A stretch of DNA of 64,000 nt from Paramarasmius palmivorus (Eukaryota > Basidiomycota > Agaricomycetes > Agaricales > Marasmiaceae), in assembly GCA_037176845.1 (NCBI GenBank), contig JAYKXP010000032.1, positions 248,001 to 312,000 on the forward strand. Reading direction: 5' to 3'. Positions 29,215 to 40,277 of this stretch are shown piece by piece. Under the pieces are notes generated by a model, which ran no database searches, had not been told where the DNA came from, and saw only the letters and a program-made list of their open reading frames with translations. Positions within the stretch are counted from its first letter, which is position 1, and the number at the start of each line of letters is the position of its first letter. Position numbers and translations under genes: made by a program.

Positions 29215-30448
29215 GCTCGTGAGGGAAGTGAGATGGCCAGCTGGGGCATTGGGTTTGGTTTAAATAGGGCGATAGATATTACATGATGTACTGCATCCAC
29301 ATCACCGCGCTCGCATTTTGGTTGCTCCGGAGGTGAGGATGTCTATCACTGAGGCATTTCAGCGTTTCCATTCCAGACAGTAGGAATGCACCAACGATCT
29401 AGTGCTCACCATACCCCAAAAACCTTGATACCAAACAGAAATGTAGGCGAAATGACAGCTAGGTACCCACTGCCATCACTCGCCTCAACAATGCCAAAAA
29501 GGTTGGTGTGATTTAGAGCATTGTCCGATGTCAACTATTGGGAGGACCATGCGTGGACGGGAAGCCAGATTGCGCATAAACACCGCCTTGTTTGACGAAG
29601 CTGTCGTACAATCTTTCTATTACCAGCAAGAGCGACGTGAAACCAAATTTCCTAGCTCCTGGCGATCACCAGAAGAGACTGCAAGTGATTTTGAAGGTCC
29701 AAACGGTCCTAGGATGGTTTTAGGATATTCAACGATGATATGCACCTGAAGTAAGCCTCTGTCTTTTGTGATTAACATCTTCAAAGCAATTCATACGTAC
29801 TTATCGGAACAGCGGGAACACGCCGCCAAAGCTGCAGTATGACCTGGTGCTCTCGGGACGCACCGCCGTATAGGTTACAACGCGTGGTCCAGGGCTGGAG
29901 CCAATTCCCGTATTACAGACAGGTGAAACATGATGGTTCCTGGTAATTGCGATATTTTACAGGGCTTGCATTGTCGAGGCCAATAAGTCTGCATAAGGAA
30001 GAGATGTAAAAACCACTCACAATTGGCATAAATCAATGATCATATAGCTCCTCCACATGAGTGGCCCTGTATTTCATGCATATGTCAGTACAATATTGAA
30101 TTAGCACAATCATGTACCTGCTCAAGGTGAAGAAACGAATAGCACAAGTAGTTACCGGTACCTGCTGGTATGGTGGTGATGGAGCGAAGAAAGATGGAAA
30201 TTCGGCCCCAAGGACTGGCCGACGGACCAGAGTTACCGGTACCAGTACGTAATTGCGCACTCCCAACTTTAATTATACTTAACTTTCTTTCGGGCACTTT
30301 GGTGAAAATGAATGCATCCTCAAAGACGGAACAAGTATCGGTAAGTCAATTTGCAAAAGCTCGAGATTATGATAAACAAGAGAAACTGTCATGTCCACGC
30401 ATAATATGATACAAGCCTCTACAACAGTGAGGTCCACCGTCCCAGAGA
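29215..30448. other. Spacer between the two secreted-protein copies
   Basis: The spacer holds the promoter of copy A and an upstream block (about 29550..29635) that resembles the block upstream of copy B (about 32115..32190). The 12-base sequence GTTACCGGTACC occurs twice, near 30154 and 30233. No further gene is supported. Confidence 0.5.
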
Positions 30449-31759
30449 CTATACAGCTGAGCTATTGGCGGCCGGAGGGCTCGAGGTCGTCCCGTTAGGG
30501 TCACATAACGGCTCAGCTCCGATCAGAGATTCTGTGAACGGGGCATTATAGACGACTTGATTGTAATCTCGCTCGACTGTTCCGCGCATTAGAACGTACA
30601 GTAGACATATACGCGATGAAAGACGTACTGCACATATCACCACCGGAAGGTCCCACATGGGGACAGTGAATGTCTGGACGGAACCTCAGCATGTCTGGTA
30701 ATAATTTCAGCGCGGTCCGTTAAAGAATTGAACGTGAGCTCACTCTTGTGTATATAACGACACCAAGCGGTCTACAATTCAATGGGTCAGCGCATTTTTC
30801 AATATGCAGATTGAAGAGCGATCTCTACATTCACTCCGGCCTCCCAGGGCTCTCCGAACGGCACTTGTGTTGTTAGGAAGTGGTAGCATTGATCGAAACT
30901 GGAATGAACTTCCGGTGAGTACACTTTGCACATATAGCAGGTAAAGATCACTGACTCCTCATATTGCTGGTTCTGACCAGTGCAGTATAGCATGTGTTCA
31001 GTGCAAGTGTCGTTTGCGGCGCGCTTGGTAAGTAGGGCGATGTTGTCATTTGTCGTGGTATCGTGGAGTTCGCTTGCAATCTGCTGTGCCAGCAAGGGTT
31101 CCGTCAATGTGAATAGTTGAGAGAAACGTCGAAGGGTAGCGTCGTATGATGTGATGAGAAGGTCCTTGTCAAAGCGGAAAAGAGTGTCGACTTGGAGAGG
31201 ATAGGTTCGATTGATAGTGCGGTAGGTGAAGTCAACGATCAAACTAGCCCAAATCATGGGTGGTTGGATGACCAACTCTGCTATCGAGACGTTGACAGCG
31301 AATCCAATGAGCTGGGTGGTATTCTGCCGAGCGGATTCGGAGAAGGTTCCGAAGAAGTACTCTGTGTGCAGTGTTAACCGTCGTGAATCGTATTTCTGGT
31401 GTGGCTATGACATACCGACGTTGAGTTCCTGTCCGACGAAAGCTAGGTAGATCGCCGAGACGATAGTCCAGTACAGCTGAGCAAGGTTACTTGATGAAGT
31501 GACTTACTTGTCGTCACATCCACTCTTCCAACGACATTATCAGCAAATGGTGGTGCAACGCTTCCGTTGAGCACAGATTCTGGAGTCAATATACTGAGGA
31601 ACGTCGTCGTCAACGAACGGTATTTCTCGAGAGAAACTGAATATACATCTTCCCAAAGTTTTGGAGGGCGCCGATGTAATCTGCTGGCGCTCTGCAAGGA
31701 TCGAGGGCAAGGTTTGGAACGATGAGGGAACCAAGGACGAGAAACGAGGCGAGTTTCAT
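30449..31759 (-). CDS. Secreted cysteine-containing protein, tandem copy B
   Basis: This is a full-length paralogue of copy A, with the same exon borders. ATG 31759 opens the signal peptide (MKLASFLVLGSLIVPNLAL) and the product runs about 290 residues to TAG at 30449. Shared landmarks are LQNFGK, PPFADNVVGRVDVTT, VQ-less VDFTYRTINRTYPLQVDTLF, AANDTCTEH, FDQCYHFLTTQVPFG, WCRYIHKNMLRFRPD, CPHVGPSGGDMC and VYNAPFTES. The C-terminus is longer than in copy A by a short Ser/Pro/Ala tail (SSPPAANSSAV). All splice sites are canonical and no disruption is seen. Function is unknown; the conserved cysteines and sequons point to a secreted, disulphide-bonded glycoprotein. Confidence 0.78.
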
Positions 31760-32474
31760 TAGGGTAATGTGGGATAGCTGGCAACAGCGTTAGGTCGAGT
31801 TCATATAGGACCGTAAATAGTACAATAGAACCATGTACTGTTCAGCGCGTACAACTCGGTTTCGCCACAGAGGCATTTTGGCGTTCCTATTCCAAAGGAG
31901 CTAAGTAAATGAACGTTCTGATGCTTTCCTTTAGTGGCGAATGTTGTAAAACTAACCAGATATGCAAGTCTATTACGGTCTATACAAAAGAAGGTCAGAT
32001 ATTCATACTAATAAATGCGACTCGGCCATTACTCGCCTTAATCGTTGATGACAGGGGGATTTCCTTGATGATGAGCGTCGTCCGACGTCAGCCGTTGAAG
32101 CTAGACCTAGCTAGATTTATTCGTAGACGGGAAGTCAGGTTGGTGTACACCGCCTTGCCCCACGGATCTATCGTATAACCTATAGAGCATGAGCGACGAT
32201 GACGGGAAACCTGACGTGTACTTACCATGGCTGGAGAAAAAATGACCATTACTGGTGATGGCCGAACCTTATGAACATGTGAGTCCATGGTTATATCCAC
32301 CCTAAGTTGAAAGGCCTGGCGCTGAATTAAGATTTAAGGGGAAAAGCAAGGTATAGTACGAGTCATTTGCGCTATGTACAAAGCACCCTTTGCTTTTGCC
32401 TGACTTCTGATTTTCACTGGGGAAACCAGAGGTATTCATGACCCCACGACTTCATCGGACAGGCAGAACTATTC
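31760..32474. other. Upstream region of secreted copy B
   Basis: It contains a segment (about 31870..31893) and a block (about 32115..32190) that match the corresponding positions upstream of copy A, showing that the duplicated unit included the promoter. No gene is seen. Confidence 0.5.
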
Positions 32475-33040
32475 CTAGGCTGCCTGTGTCCTCTCGTTAT
32501 AAGGTAGGTCGGAGATGAGATTGAGGATGGAAATGCATTCGGACAGTAGATGTTTCGAGGGCTGTCCTTCCGAGGCTGGAAATTTAGCCTCAGGAACGGC
32601 ATCAAAGGTAAATTTAACGCCTGAGCGGGCAATTCGGATGTTCACATTGCCAGTAAGTAATCCGGAGGGACCAGTTATATTCATCATTCATGACGATCTG
32701 CGCAACTAAGCTTAGCATCGTTTGGTTCGAGGGAGCTAGAAAAACTCACTGGTCCACTGCCTCGAATGCGGCATTTCTCCAGCCCTTTCCTTGAAACCAG
32801 CTCCTTTAGTGTGTTGCGGACTGCGATGAATCTCCGACATATCACGACACGCCGACGGTACAGAGATACATTGCGAGGGTGAAACGAATCAGAAGGATGG
32901 GCTTCTGGTTCAAGGCGATAGCAGACAGGATGGATGGTATAAATCGCCATACGATATAATATAATGGGCGCTCTGTTGACAAAGCTTTTGGCAGCGATAG
33001 GTACCATGAGTCCATGACGAAGCCCTGCTATGAGATTCAT
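32475..33040 (-). CDS. Candidate small orphan gene
   Basis: I do not recognise the protein. ATG 33040 opens an exon of about 97 codons rich in basic residues (YRRRVVICRRFIAVRNTLKE). A GTGAGT donor and a GCGCAG acceptor near 32750..32698 join it in phase to IVMNDEYNWSLRITYWQ. A second intron of about 70 nt (GTGAAC to TTCCAG) continues in phase to SSEGQPSKHLLSECISIL and a TAG at 32477..32475, giving about 145 residues. Both junctions agree in phase, which is the main support. No signal peptide or domain is seen. It lies between the secreted pair and the F-box pair. It may be a lineage-specific gene or a decaying fragment. Confidence 0.42.
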
Positions 33041-33377
33041 AACGGTGAAACGCAAAGACTTCCGCGAGTTTATTCCCGTGGCCAACGTGTACGGTAGCCA
33101 AATGCTATCGTTTGCGACAGAGATTTTGCAGAAATTTTGAAGCTATGAAGGGTCATTGATCATGGTTGGAGAGGAAGAGAGGTCAGGTCCGGTCCGGGAT
33201 TTAGCTCCGACGGGAGTCGGACACCAAACCCGACGTTGAACGTTTGACTCGGACCTCCACCTCCCACTTCGCAGATTTCTTTCTACCTTGCAGTCCGCTA
33301 TCAGGTGTCATAGGTGCAGGGTAAGACAGAATTTACAGCTTGCGGACACTATAGCTAACAGCTATCTGTGCAGCACC

Positions 33378-35120
33378 ATGTATACTGACTCGGTCATTCT
33401 TTGTAACAACTGTCAAAACGAATTCATTTGCGACGACACTGTTTTTCAGCCTCTTCCAAAACACATGCTCGTCAGCACCTATGTCCCGTCCCAGTCGGAG
33501 ATAAAAGAGACGATGACCACTCTGACAGCTGCGGAGGCGGAATTGCATCGTTGCGAGGCAGAGCTTTTACGCCTTCGAGAACTTGTGAACAGATTAGAGC
33601 AGAAGAGGGATAACATCCGATACCGGACCGAGGAGCGTCGTTGTCTCATTTCTGCCTTCCGAAAGCTTCCCCGAGAAATCTTGGAGCTCATTTTCGAAGA
33701 GGCCTGCCTGTCCACGGACTACACATTGTCGATTTCTACCCGCAGACACAGCGTAAAATCACTCTCTTTGTCACTATACCGCGTTTCGCGCCGCTGGAGA
33801 GCTATTGTTGCTGATCGTCCTCAGCTCTGGTCCTCGATCAGCGTCGACTTTTATCGAGTACGACGAGACATCAATCCACTTCTCCGTACATTTCTTCGCC
33901 ACTCTGCATCACATACTTTGAAATTACACCTACAGGACTCAAGCAGGGAAGACTTCCATTCTTGGTCTTCACCCATGAAGTATCCAGGGCACTTTGGAGA
34001 AGCCGCGTTCGTGTTACTTGCTGGAGAGTTCTCGCGATGTCGAGAACTGAGTCTTAGTATTGAGGAAGATGCCATCTCTCTCCTTACACCACAGAACCTC
34101 ACGCAGGTATCGTTCTGTACGCTGGAAACCTTCCACGCTAATACAGTAGGCTTTTCCATCTTGCATGGATCCAATCGATGGTTTTGGAACGGTATATCTA
34201 CCGCATCAAAGCTCAAGGATGCTTCTCTTGCCCATCCACACTTACTGGCCTCGATTCCGTGCAGTCAGTTGACGTCTCTTACCTTGGGGACAGTCAACGA
34301 GGGTGCATGGCAATCGATCCTACGTAGGTGCCACTCGCTGGAGATGGTGAATGCCAAGGACGTTACGAGAGAAGGCCACCTTAATGATGATTCTACCCCT
34401 CCAATATTGCTGCCACACCTTCGTTCCGTATCTCTTGCCACCTCCGATTCCGCCGAGGTTTTCTCCAGCTTCTTTGCTGCAGCTACCACGCCCTCTTTGG
34501 TTTCTGTCAAGTTGAGAGCAGCGAGTATACACCGGTGGCGAGCGAATCTAGACGCGGATTTATCCTCGTTTATCGCTATGCTAAAGCGGTCAGCATGTTC
34601 GGACACGTTCCGTGAACTAACGCTTCAATGTCTTCGCGGGTGTATAACCCCTTCCGATATCAACCTCATCATGCAGTTGTCCCCCAACCTAACTTCATTG
34701 GAAATGTGGACACAGGGCGATGACCATCCCATGGAACTCATGGAAAACATTGTACCCCAATTGCTCCCAAATCTCACAGTCCCGCAGATATCTGACTCGA
34801 ACGAGCCCGTTTTGGCGCCAAAACTGACACATCTCGTTATCAACGATGTGTTTAATACCGCGTTCAAGACGGATGATATAGCAGAGCTGATATTGGACAT
34901 GGCAGAATCACGGAGTGCAATGCGTCTTGCTCAGATGGGTAGGACGGGTGTGTCTCCGTTGGAAAAACTTTCTTTGTCTTTTGCAGATCAGCCTTTCTGG
35001 GTGACGAATGCTGAGGTAGGAATCAAAGGGCCTTTGATTCAATCCAGACTGGAGGCTCTTCAGGAAGCTGGAGTTGAATGTGTCATAGAGTGGTACTCGG
35101 ATGCCAACGACGATGTCTAG
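33378..35120 (+). CDS. F-box protein, tandem copy 1
   Basis: A single uninterrupted exon encodes 580 residues from ATG 33378; the open frame extends upstream only with a TTG codon. Order of features: a short Cys pair (LCNNCQNEF), a coiled coil (about residues 45-85, ELHRCEAELLRLRELVNRLE), then the F-box motif FRKLPREILELIFEEAC followed by SRRWRAIVADRPQLWSSI, and a long leucine-rich C-terminal region with irregular repeats. This coiled-coil plus F-box layout is common in large agaricomycete families. F-box proteins usually bind Skp1 and present substrates to an SCF ubiquitin ligase; the target is unknown. A second member follows at 35289 on the same strand. Confidence 0.85.
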   Translation: MYTDSVILCNNCQNEFICDDTVFQPLPKHMLVSTYVPSQSEIKETMTTLTAAEAELHRCEAELLRLRELVNRLEQKRDNIRYRTEERRCLISAFRKLPREILELIFEEACLSTDYTLSISTRRHSVKSLSLSLYRVSRRWRAIVADRPQLWSSISVDFYRVRRDINPLLRTFLRHSASHTLKLHLQDSSREDFHSWSSPMKYPGHFGEAAFVLLAGEFSRCRELSLSIEEDAISLLTPQNLTQVSFCTLETFHANTVGFSILHGSNRWFWNGISTASKLKDASLAHPHLLASIPCSQLTSLTLGTVNEGAWQSILRRCHSLEMVNAKDVTREGHLNDDSTPPILLPHLRSVSLATSDSAEVFSSFFAAATTPSLVSVKLRAASIHRWRANLDADLSSFIAMLKRSACSDTFRELTLQCLRGCITPSDINLIMQLSPNLTSLEMWTQGDDHPMELMENIVPQLLPNLTVPQISDSNEPVLAPKLTHLVINDVFNTAFKTDDIAELILDMAESRSAMRLAQMGRTGVSPLEKLSLSFADQPFWVTNAEVGIKGPLIQSRLEALQEAGVECVIEWYSDANDDV

Positions 35121-35288
35121 TCTCAACATCATGTACCGCCCGAGTAGAGTAGCAAATTGGTCCTCGAATGAGTAGTGAACTGTCATGTGATTCGTAACAC
35201 CTTTATTCTCGACTCTCATCACTCTACGTACAGTATGTGTCAGTCCCTTACTCTGCTTTCACTTTCAGCTTATACCTCTAGAAATACA

Positions 35289-37229
35289 ATGTTGGCAGAT
35301 ACTAGAGTCGCCAGCCGTAGCCCAATTACCCTCTGCGAGTCTTGCAACGCACGATTTATCCCCCAACTCCGACATCATCCAGCCCCTTTAAACACAAATG
35401 CTTTGCGCGCCAATCTGTGCCCTTCCAACGCTGATATAGACGCGAGCGGAGAACAGCTCCAAAACTTAGAGGCGGAGATACAACGTTATGCAGAGAAACT
35501 CAAGCACATTCGTCAAGTCGCCGAACAATTGGAGACGGAGATGCGTTTGCTCGAGCAACGGGTAAAAGAGCGTCGATATTGGACCTCTGCGTTGAGGAGG
35601 CTACCTGCGGAGACATTAGAAAACATTTTTGATCTGGTATGCTCGTCGGAAGAGTACAGTCTTTCTGTGTCTGAGAACGGAAAGAACGTTTGTGCTCCTC
35701 CGTATACATTATCGAATGTTTCCTCTTATTGGCGATCCGTTATCAGTGCAAGACCACATCTATGGCGTTCTATTAATATCGACATATATCGCATAACAAA
35801 GGATATTGCTCCAATTCTCCAGTTGTACCTGGAACGGTCGAAGTCTACATCTTTCAAAATCCGGATTTGGGATGGAGGTCCAGGCTATCCGGAGGATAAA
35901 ACCGAAGACTACGACTACAGTTATGACCCCGATGATGAACCTAGGATCGATACGTCCGAGTACCTTTCTGGACAAGGGGAGTACATTCTCTTCTCCCTTG
36001 TTCAGGCTTTCACTCGTTGCGAAGAACTTCACAACCTCACTCATTACGATATCCTCAGCCGTCTCTATGGGAGATACAGGCGTCCGAAGAAGCTCACTTT
36101 TCCTCTCCTGACCATACTCCGCAACTCTAGCAAGTTGTACAGATACCCGCAGTTCGGCGGATGGTTCTGGAAACCGTTGCATGAGGCGCCAAAACTCACC
36201 GAGCTTCACATTCCAAGAGATTTCGTGATAACGTTTGACATCCCTTACCAGCAAATTACGTCTCTCACGATCGAAGAGGTTGATTTATCCTCTCTACTCT
36301 CCCATGTCATCGCGAGGTGCACGAGCCTTCGCGATCTGACCATACAACAACTGGAGACCCACGTCGGGGATAACAATCGAGTCCTCGATAACAAAATCAC
36401 TTCGCCAATTCAGAACATCTACATCGGTATGAATGGCAGAGACGAGGTTTGGCAGTCTCTCGATGGCATTTTCAATAATGTCGTCTTACCATCGCTTCGG
36501 TCGCTTCGTGTATTAATGGTGAAAGATTACGACTATGGTGAGGAAGATTGGGATGGTGGAGCTCTCAATGAAATGCTTCGGCAATCCTCGTGTTCAGAGA
36601 CTATGAAGGAACTCTCCCTCATCCTGATGGGTTGTGCAGTGGAGTGGACGCAGCTCGAGCCCGTTTTGCGCTCGTGCCCTGAGCTCACTTGTCTAGAGCT
36701 ATGCTTGCGGTGGACCAGTGACATTGATGCTCCGCTAGGCAACGAGACCCCTACAGACCAGTTCCTCGACACCTTTCTTTCGAAACTCACTGTCACCGAC
36801 GACTTTACCAAAGAAGTTTTTGTACCCAACTTGAAACGCCTCTATGTACACGAGACGGCGGCACATCTATACCGGCCACGGGAAATGACAGCGGAATTGG
36901 CTGAGAAAATTGTCGTCATGGCGGAGTCTCGACGTCGGAAGGCCAGGCTCACAGACGCCAGTCTGGAAACTCTGGGCATATCAACCGCTGACCGAATAGT
37001 TTGGCTCCCTCTGGAGGAGCTTGTGGACCAGTCACTCGAGATGGATTGGGACCAATATTCAAGGCTGCAAGCACTCAAAGAAGGAGGTCTTGGATATGTT
37101 GTTGACTGGACTGGGCGATATCACGGCCCTTTCGATCATGATCCTGACGATATCTTCTTTGGGAGTGGCCGGTCTGATTCCAGCGAAGATGAAGAAACCG
37201 AAGGCGACAGTGGTAGCGAGGAGAGTTAA
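35289..37229 (+). CDS. F-box protein, tandem copy 2
   Basis: One exon encodes 646 residues from ATG 35289. An earlier in-frame ATG (35235) lies inside a probable 5' UTR intron beginning GTATGT and ending TTTCAG, so 35289 is preferred; it also aligns with the start of copy 1. Features in order: Cys pair (LCESCNARF), coiled coil (about residues 55-95), F-box (LRRLPAETLENIFDLVC and SSYWRSVISARPHLWRSI), leucine-rich region, and an acidic serine-rich tail (SDSSEDEETEGDSGSEES) that copy 1 lacks. It is a probable substrate adaptor of an SCF ubiquitin ligase. The two genes are about 170 bases apart and clearly divergent in sequence, so the duplication is not recent. Confidence 0.85.
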   Translation: MLADTRVASRSPITLCESCNARFIPQLRHHPAPLNTNALRANLCPSNADIDASGEQLQNLEAEIQRYAEKLKHIRQVAEQLETEMRLLEQRVKERRYWTSALRRLPAETLENIFDLVCSSEEYSLSVSENGKNVCAPPYTLSNVSSYWRSVISARPHLWRSINIDIYRITKDIAPILQLYLERSKSTSFKIRIWDGGPGYPEDKTEDYDYSYDPDDEPRIDTSEYLSGQGEYILFSLVQAFTRCEELHNLTHYDILSRLYGRYRRPKKLTFPLLTILRNSSKLYRYPQFGGWFWKPLHEAPKLTELHIPRDFVITFDIPYQQITSLTIEEVDLSSLLSHVIARCTSLRDLTIQQLETHVGDNNRVLDNKITSPIQNIYIGMNGRDEVWQSLDGIFNNVVLPSLRSLRVLMVKDYDYGEEDWDGGALNEMLRQSSCSETMKELSLILMGCAVEWTQLEPVLRSCPELTCLELCLRWTSDIDAPLGNETPTDQFLDTFLSKLTVTDDFTKEVFVPNLKRLYVHETAAHLYRPREMTAELAEKIVVMAESRRRKARLTDASLETLGISTADRIVWLPLEELVDQSLEMDWDQYSRLQALKEGGLGYVVDWTGRYHGPFDHDPDDIFFGSGRSDSSEDEETEGDSGSEES

Positions 37230-37982
37230 TATCTTTGGGGGGACAAGATAGTCTCGAGAACCAGACTGACGATACACACTGACGATCACAAGTGATGTGT
37301 GTGTATGTAGGGACAAGATAAGTCTATAGCTTTCTCCATTCTTGATGTATATGTACAGTAAACTTTGAGCCAACATGGGCTCGCCGCGAGAGCGTGTTCG
37401 TTTGAATGAGGGCAAGAATGTATGTCATCCTTGAGCTGGGTACATCGGGAGATCTGGGGGTAGGCATTGATTCTTCAGCTATGAGAATGGGCCTATAATT
37501 CCAAGCTTGGACGACAAGAGGGGTCTGAACTGGGTTCAACCTGCGTGTCCGATAATACTGATTCAATGTTCTATTCAATGGAGCAATCAAAATGAAGACA
37601 TACCTTATGAGCTCTCATCGATCATCCTTCAGCCAGCGACAATGTGCTGCTCCTCCTACACCCTTGGTCCACGGATTCTCTTCAAATGCGTCGCCCGATA
37701 CTAGTCGTGAAAGAATCAGACATATCCCGCAAGAATGCAAAAAATCTATTGTTCCCTTCAAGAACACCCCGATTCAGCACAGGCTTCAAAACCCTCAGCC
37801 TGACCTCAGGCGATACTGGGGAGACCAACGCTAGCTTGCGCACATGTGTGATAAGAGGCATCGAAGGATATGTCGCGACCAAAAGCGCGCGCCTCTCAGC
37901 TTTTTACCACGACCACTCACCATATTCACACTTTCCCGACATGCACGGGACACAGCAACATAAACTCACCAAAATTAACGCC
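37230..37982. other. Intergenic, no gene seen
   Basis: Short frames occur, but none extends with a coherent splice pattern. The right end is the 5' flank of the gene starting at 37983. Confidence 0.45.
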
Positions 37983-39113
37983 ATGCCGTCAAAACGACGC
38001 TTCAACATTCCCATGGTTCCAACTCACTCAAATCCTCGCTATCAGGGAAGAAATGGCTTCACCCAGCTTCCCCAAACGCAGGACCAACAACAAGAAGCGT
38101 TTGATCATGCCATGAATACGATTAGATTCCAATCCGTCGCTCCTCCGAGGTGCGTTGGCGTTTTCGTTCATCCCGGTGTGTAGCGTGCTAATTGTTTGGT
38201 GGGTAGTGTCGAAGAGATCATGTCCAAGGACTGGTCCAAAGAACGACCCCCTCCTCAGGCTGTCGCGTCAACAAAGAAACAAATCGAAGACCTCAAGAAA
38301 GAACGTGCGTCGGTGTTGAACAAGCTCTACGATCTCGTTTGGGTAGATTATACCCTCGACCAAACGCACCAAAAAAGGAGTTTCAACGACCTACTTGACA
38401 TGGAACCCCAAGAACGTAAAGCTCATGCCAACTCCCTCGGTGGGATGCCAATCGAACTCACAGATGAGGAGATCAAGACGTTGGTTGAGGTTAAGAAGAT
38501 TCATTCAGTATGTCAACGGTGCACGTTTCACAATTCCCACTATTGACATTAAAACCAGGCAATTGCGACAAAACACAAACCATACCCCTTCTGTCTTCCT
38601 GCCTCACCAACACCCGAGACCTTACCTTCCGTCAGCCGTGTCATGTACAGCTACTGCAAACGCCTCGTCGCTCTGCACCGTCAACTCAAAGACATCGAAG
38701 CCGAAGAAGAGCAGCGCGCTTACAATGTTCGACGTACAGCTGAAGAGCGACAACGACGCGAAGAAGAAGCCAAACGAAGAGAAGAAGAGAGGTTCCCTGT
38801 TACCCACGAAGAATGGAAAGGCAAGAAACCGGAGTATCAAAAACGTATAGCGCATTTCTTTAAACTAGGAGAGGCGACGCATGTGAAGGATCCGAGGACA
38901 AAGATGACGTCAGTGCAGGATAAGTGTGTAAAGGATAATAGGTGGGATGTGAAGTCGGTGCTCAAGTTGATGAGGGAGTATGAGTCCAGTGTAGGTGGTT
39001 TTTTCTGTATCTTTTTAGGGCTTGTGGGCTGATGCGTGGTACAGGAAAGCTTTAGGTCGGAGATTGTTGTGATGAATATATCGCAGCAGACGAGGGACCC
39101 GAGGAAGGCATAG
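37983..39113 (+). CDS. Uncharacterised charged coiled-coil protein
   Basis: Exons 37983..38149, 38207..38507, 38559..38990 and 39045..39113 join in phase to 322 residues. I do not recognise a named family. The N-terminus is basic and polar (MPSKRRFNIPM). A helical segment (STKKQIEDLKKERASVLNK) follows, then a region with DYTLDQTHQKRSFNDLLDME and a hydrophilic helix strongly rich in Glu and Arg (about residues 205-240, EEEQRAYNVRRTAEERQRRE). The C-terminal part includes HEEWKGKKPEYQKRIAHFFK. The even, high charge suggests a long helix, possibly a nuclear or cytoskeletal scaffold; this is inference only. Confidence 0.75.
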
Positions 39114-39952
39114 GCGTAACGAGGTAGCAGTGGTTATCTGTTGTATGTTTATCTTATACCCTCTTGACACGTTTTGTAGACTACCATGTACGAACGTGGG
39201 GATCAACACCGCGCGTCTAGGTAACAACATACTCAAAGTGTATCTTCCTTGTAAACTCTCACTTGGCACAGAAAAAGTATAACCGTGACATACGTTGATG
39301 GACTCCAATGTGGTTGAGATCATCGGTAAGTCTTCGTGCTGGATGATTGGCGACGGTATGAGTGATTCGTAGAACCCAGAACATACCTCGAAGTTAGTAT
39401 TACTCTCAAGACTACCGCCTCTGGTCAATCAAGCTACAACACTCCAAGGGATGCGTAATGGTACGCCTTACACTTCAAGAAACCGACATGGATCAGGAGA
39501 TTCAGATCGAGGCTCAAGCACAATCGGTGAAGTAGGCACAGCTGAAATCTGATAATTTTAAGACGTTCAGCCTCGCACGAAAACCAAAAGACGGATTGTG
39601 CTATTCTTTAGTGCTCTGACTCGGATGAGCCTGTATAAGGTGTCAAGAGATAGCTGAAAGAAACGCTTCTCAGCCATTGCTCAACACACAAAGTCTCTAA
39701 AGAGCCTCTACCGTGATCGTGCCCACCTGGTAATCACCGACCATTTCACCCGTCTGTCTCGTTACATGTCATACAATAAAGGTAGAGTCGAGGCTATGAC
39801 GAAGAACGTGGGGAATATAACCAATGAGCCAAGCATATCACAGTCAAGTCTAGTATTGGTCTAGCACTTGACTTTGACATGCGTACCTTGATGGCGTGCT
39901 AGTCAAGATATAAAGACCATGCCCGGAAGAGATGTTGCGAAGAGTAACACCT
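39114..39952. other. Intergenic with TATA box for the small peptide gene
   Basis: No gene is seen. TATAAA at 39909..39914 lies 39 bases before the ATG at 39953. Confidence 0.45.
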
Positions 39953-40232
39953 ATGACAAGACTTGCTCTGCTTTGCGTCGCGAACCTGATCTTCACGATC
40001 GTGAGTGTAATTTCGATAGAACATGATTGGCGACTCACCATCATCTTAGACTACTACCGCTATACCTACACCAGATGCGGACGATGATGTTTACCCCGCA
40101 GTTGAATATGACAAGAGGGACCACAAGAGGATTGCTGATGTTATGCAGATTGTAAAGAGACCGGAGACGTCTCATGGGACTGTCACGAGTGTGGAGAAGA
40201 CAAGAAGGGAGGAATATGTGGTGTTGGATTGA
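39953..40232 (+). CDS. Small secreted peptide precursor with dibasic sites
   Basis: Two exons (39953..40000 and 40050..40232; 49-nt intron) encode 76 residues. The first exon is almost exactly the signal peptide (MTRLALLCVANLIFTI). The rest is short, without cysteines, and has Lys-Arg or Arg-Arg pairs after VEYDKR, DHKR, MQIVKR and VEKTRR. Such pairs are the usual cleavage sites of Kex2-type proteases, so processing into several short peptides is possible. A TATA box at the normal distance supports expression. No family is recognised and the segments between sites are not repeats of each other, so a signalling role is only a possibility. The 3' end is about 45 bases from the stop of the convergent RCC1 gene. 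Confidence 0.6.
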
Positions 40233-40277
40233 GATGTAGATGATGGATTCATAAATATGATGAGGATGTCATGAAAT

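Noticed and set aside
30153..30245. Repeated GTTACCGGTACC suggesting transposon ends
   Set aside because: The repeat is only 12 bases and no target duplication or further symmetry was found.
35760..36254. 164-codon minus-strand frame
   Set aside because: It is an antisense shadow of the second F-box gene.
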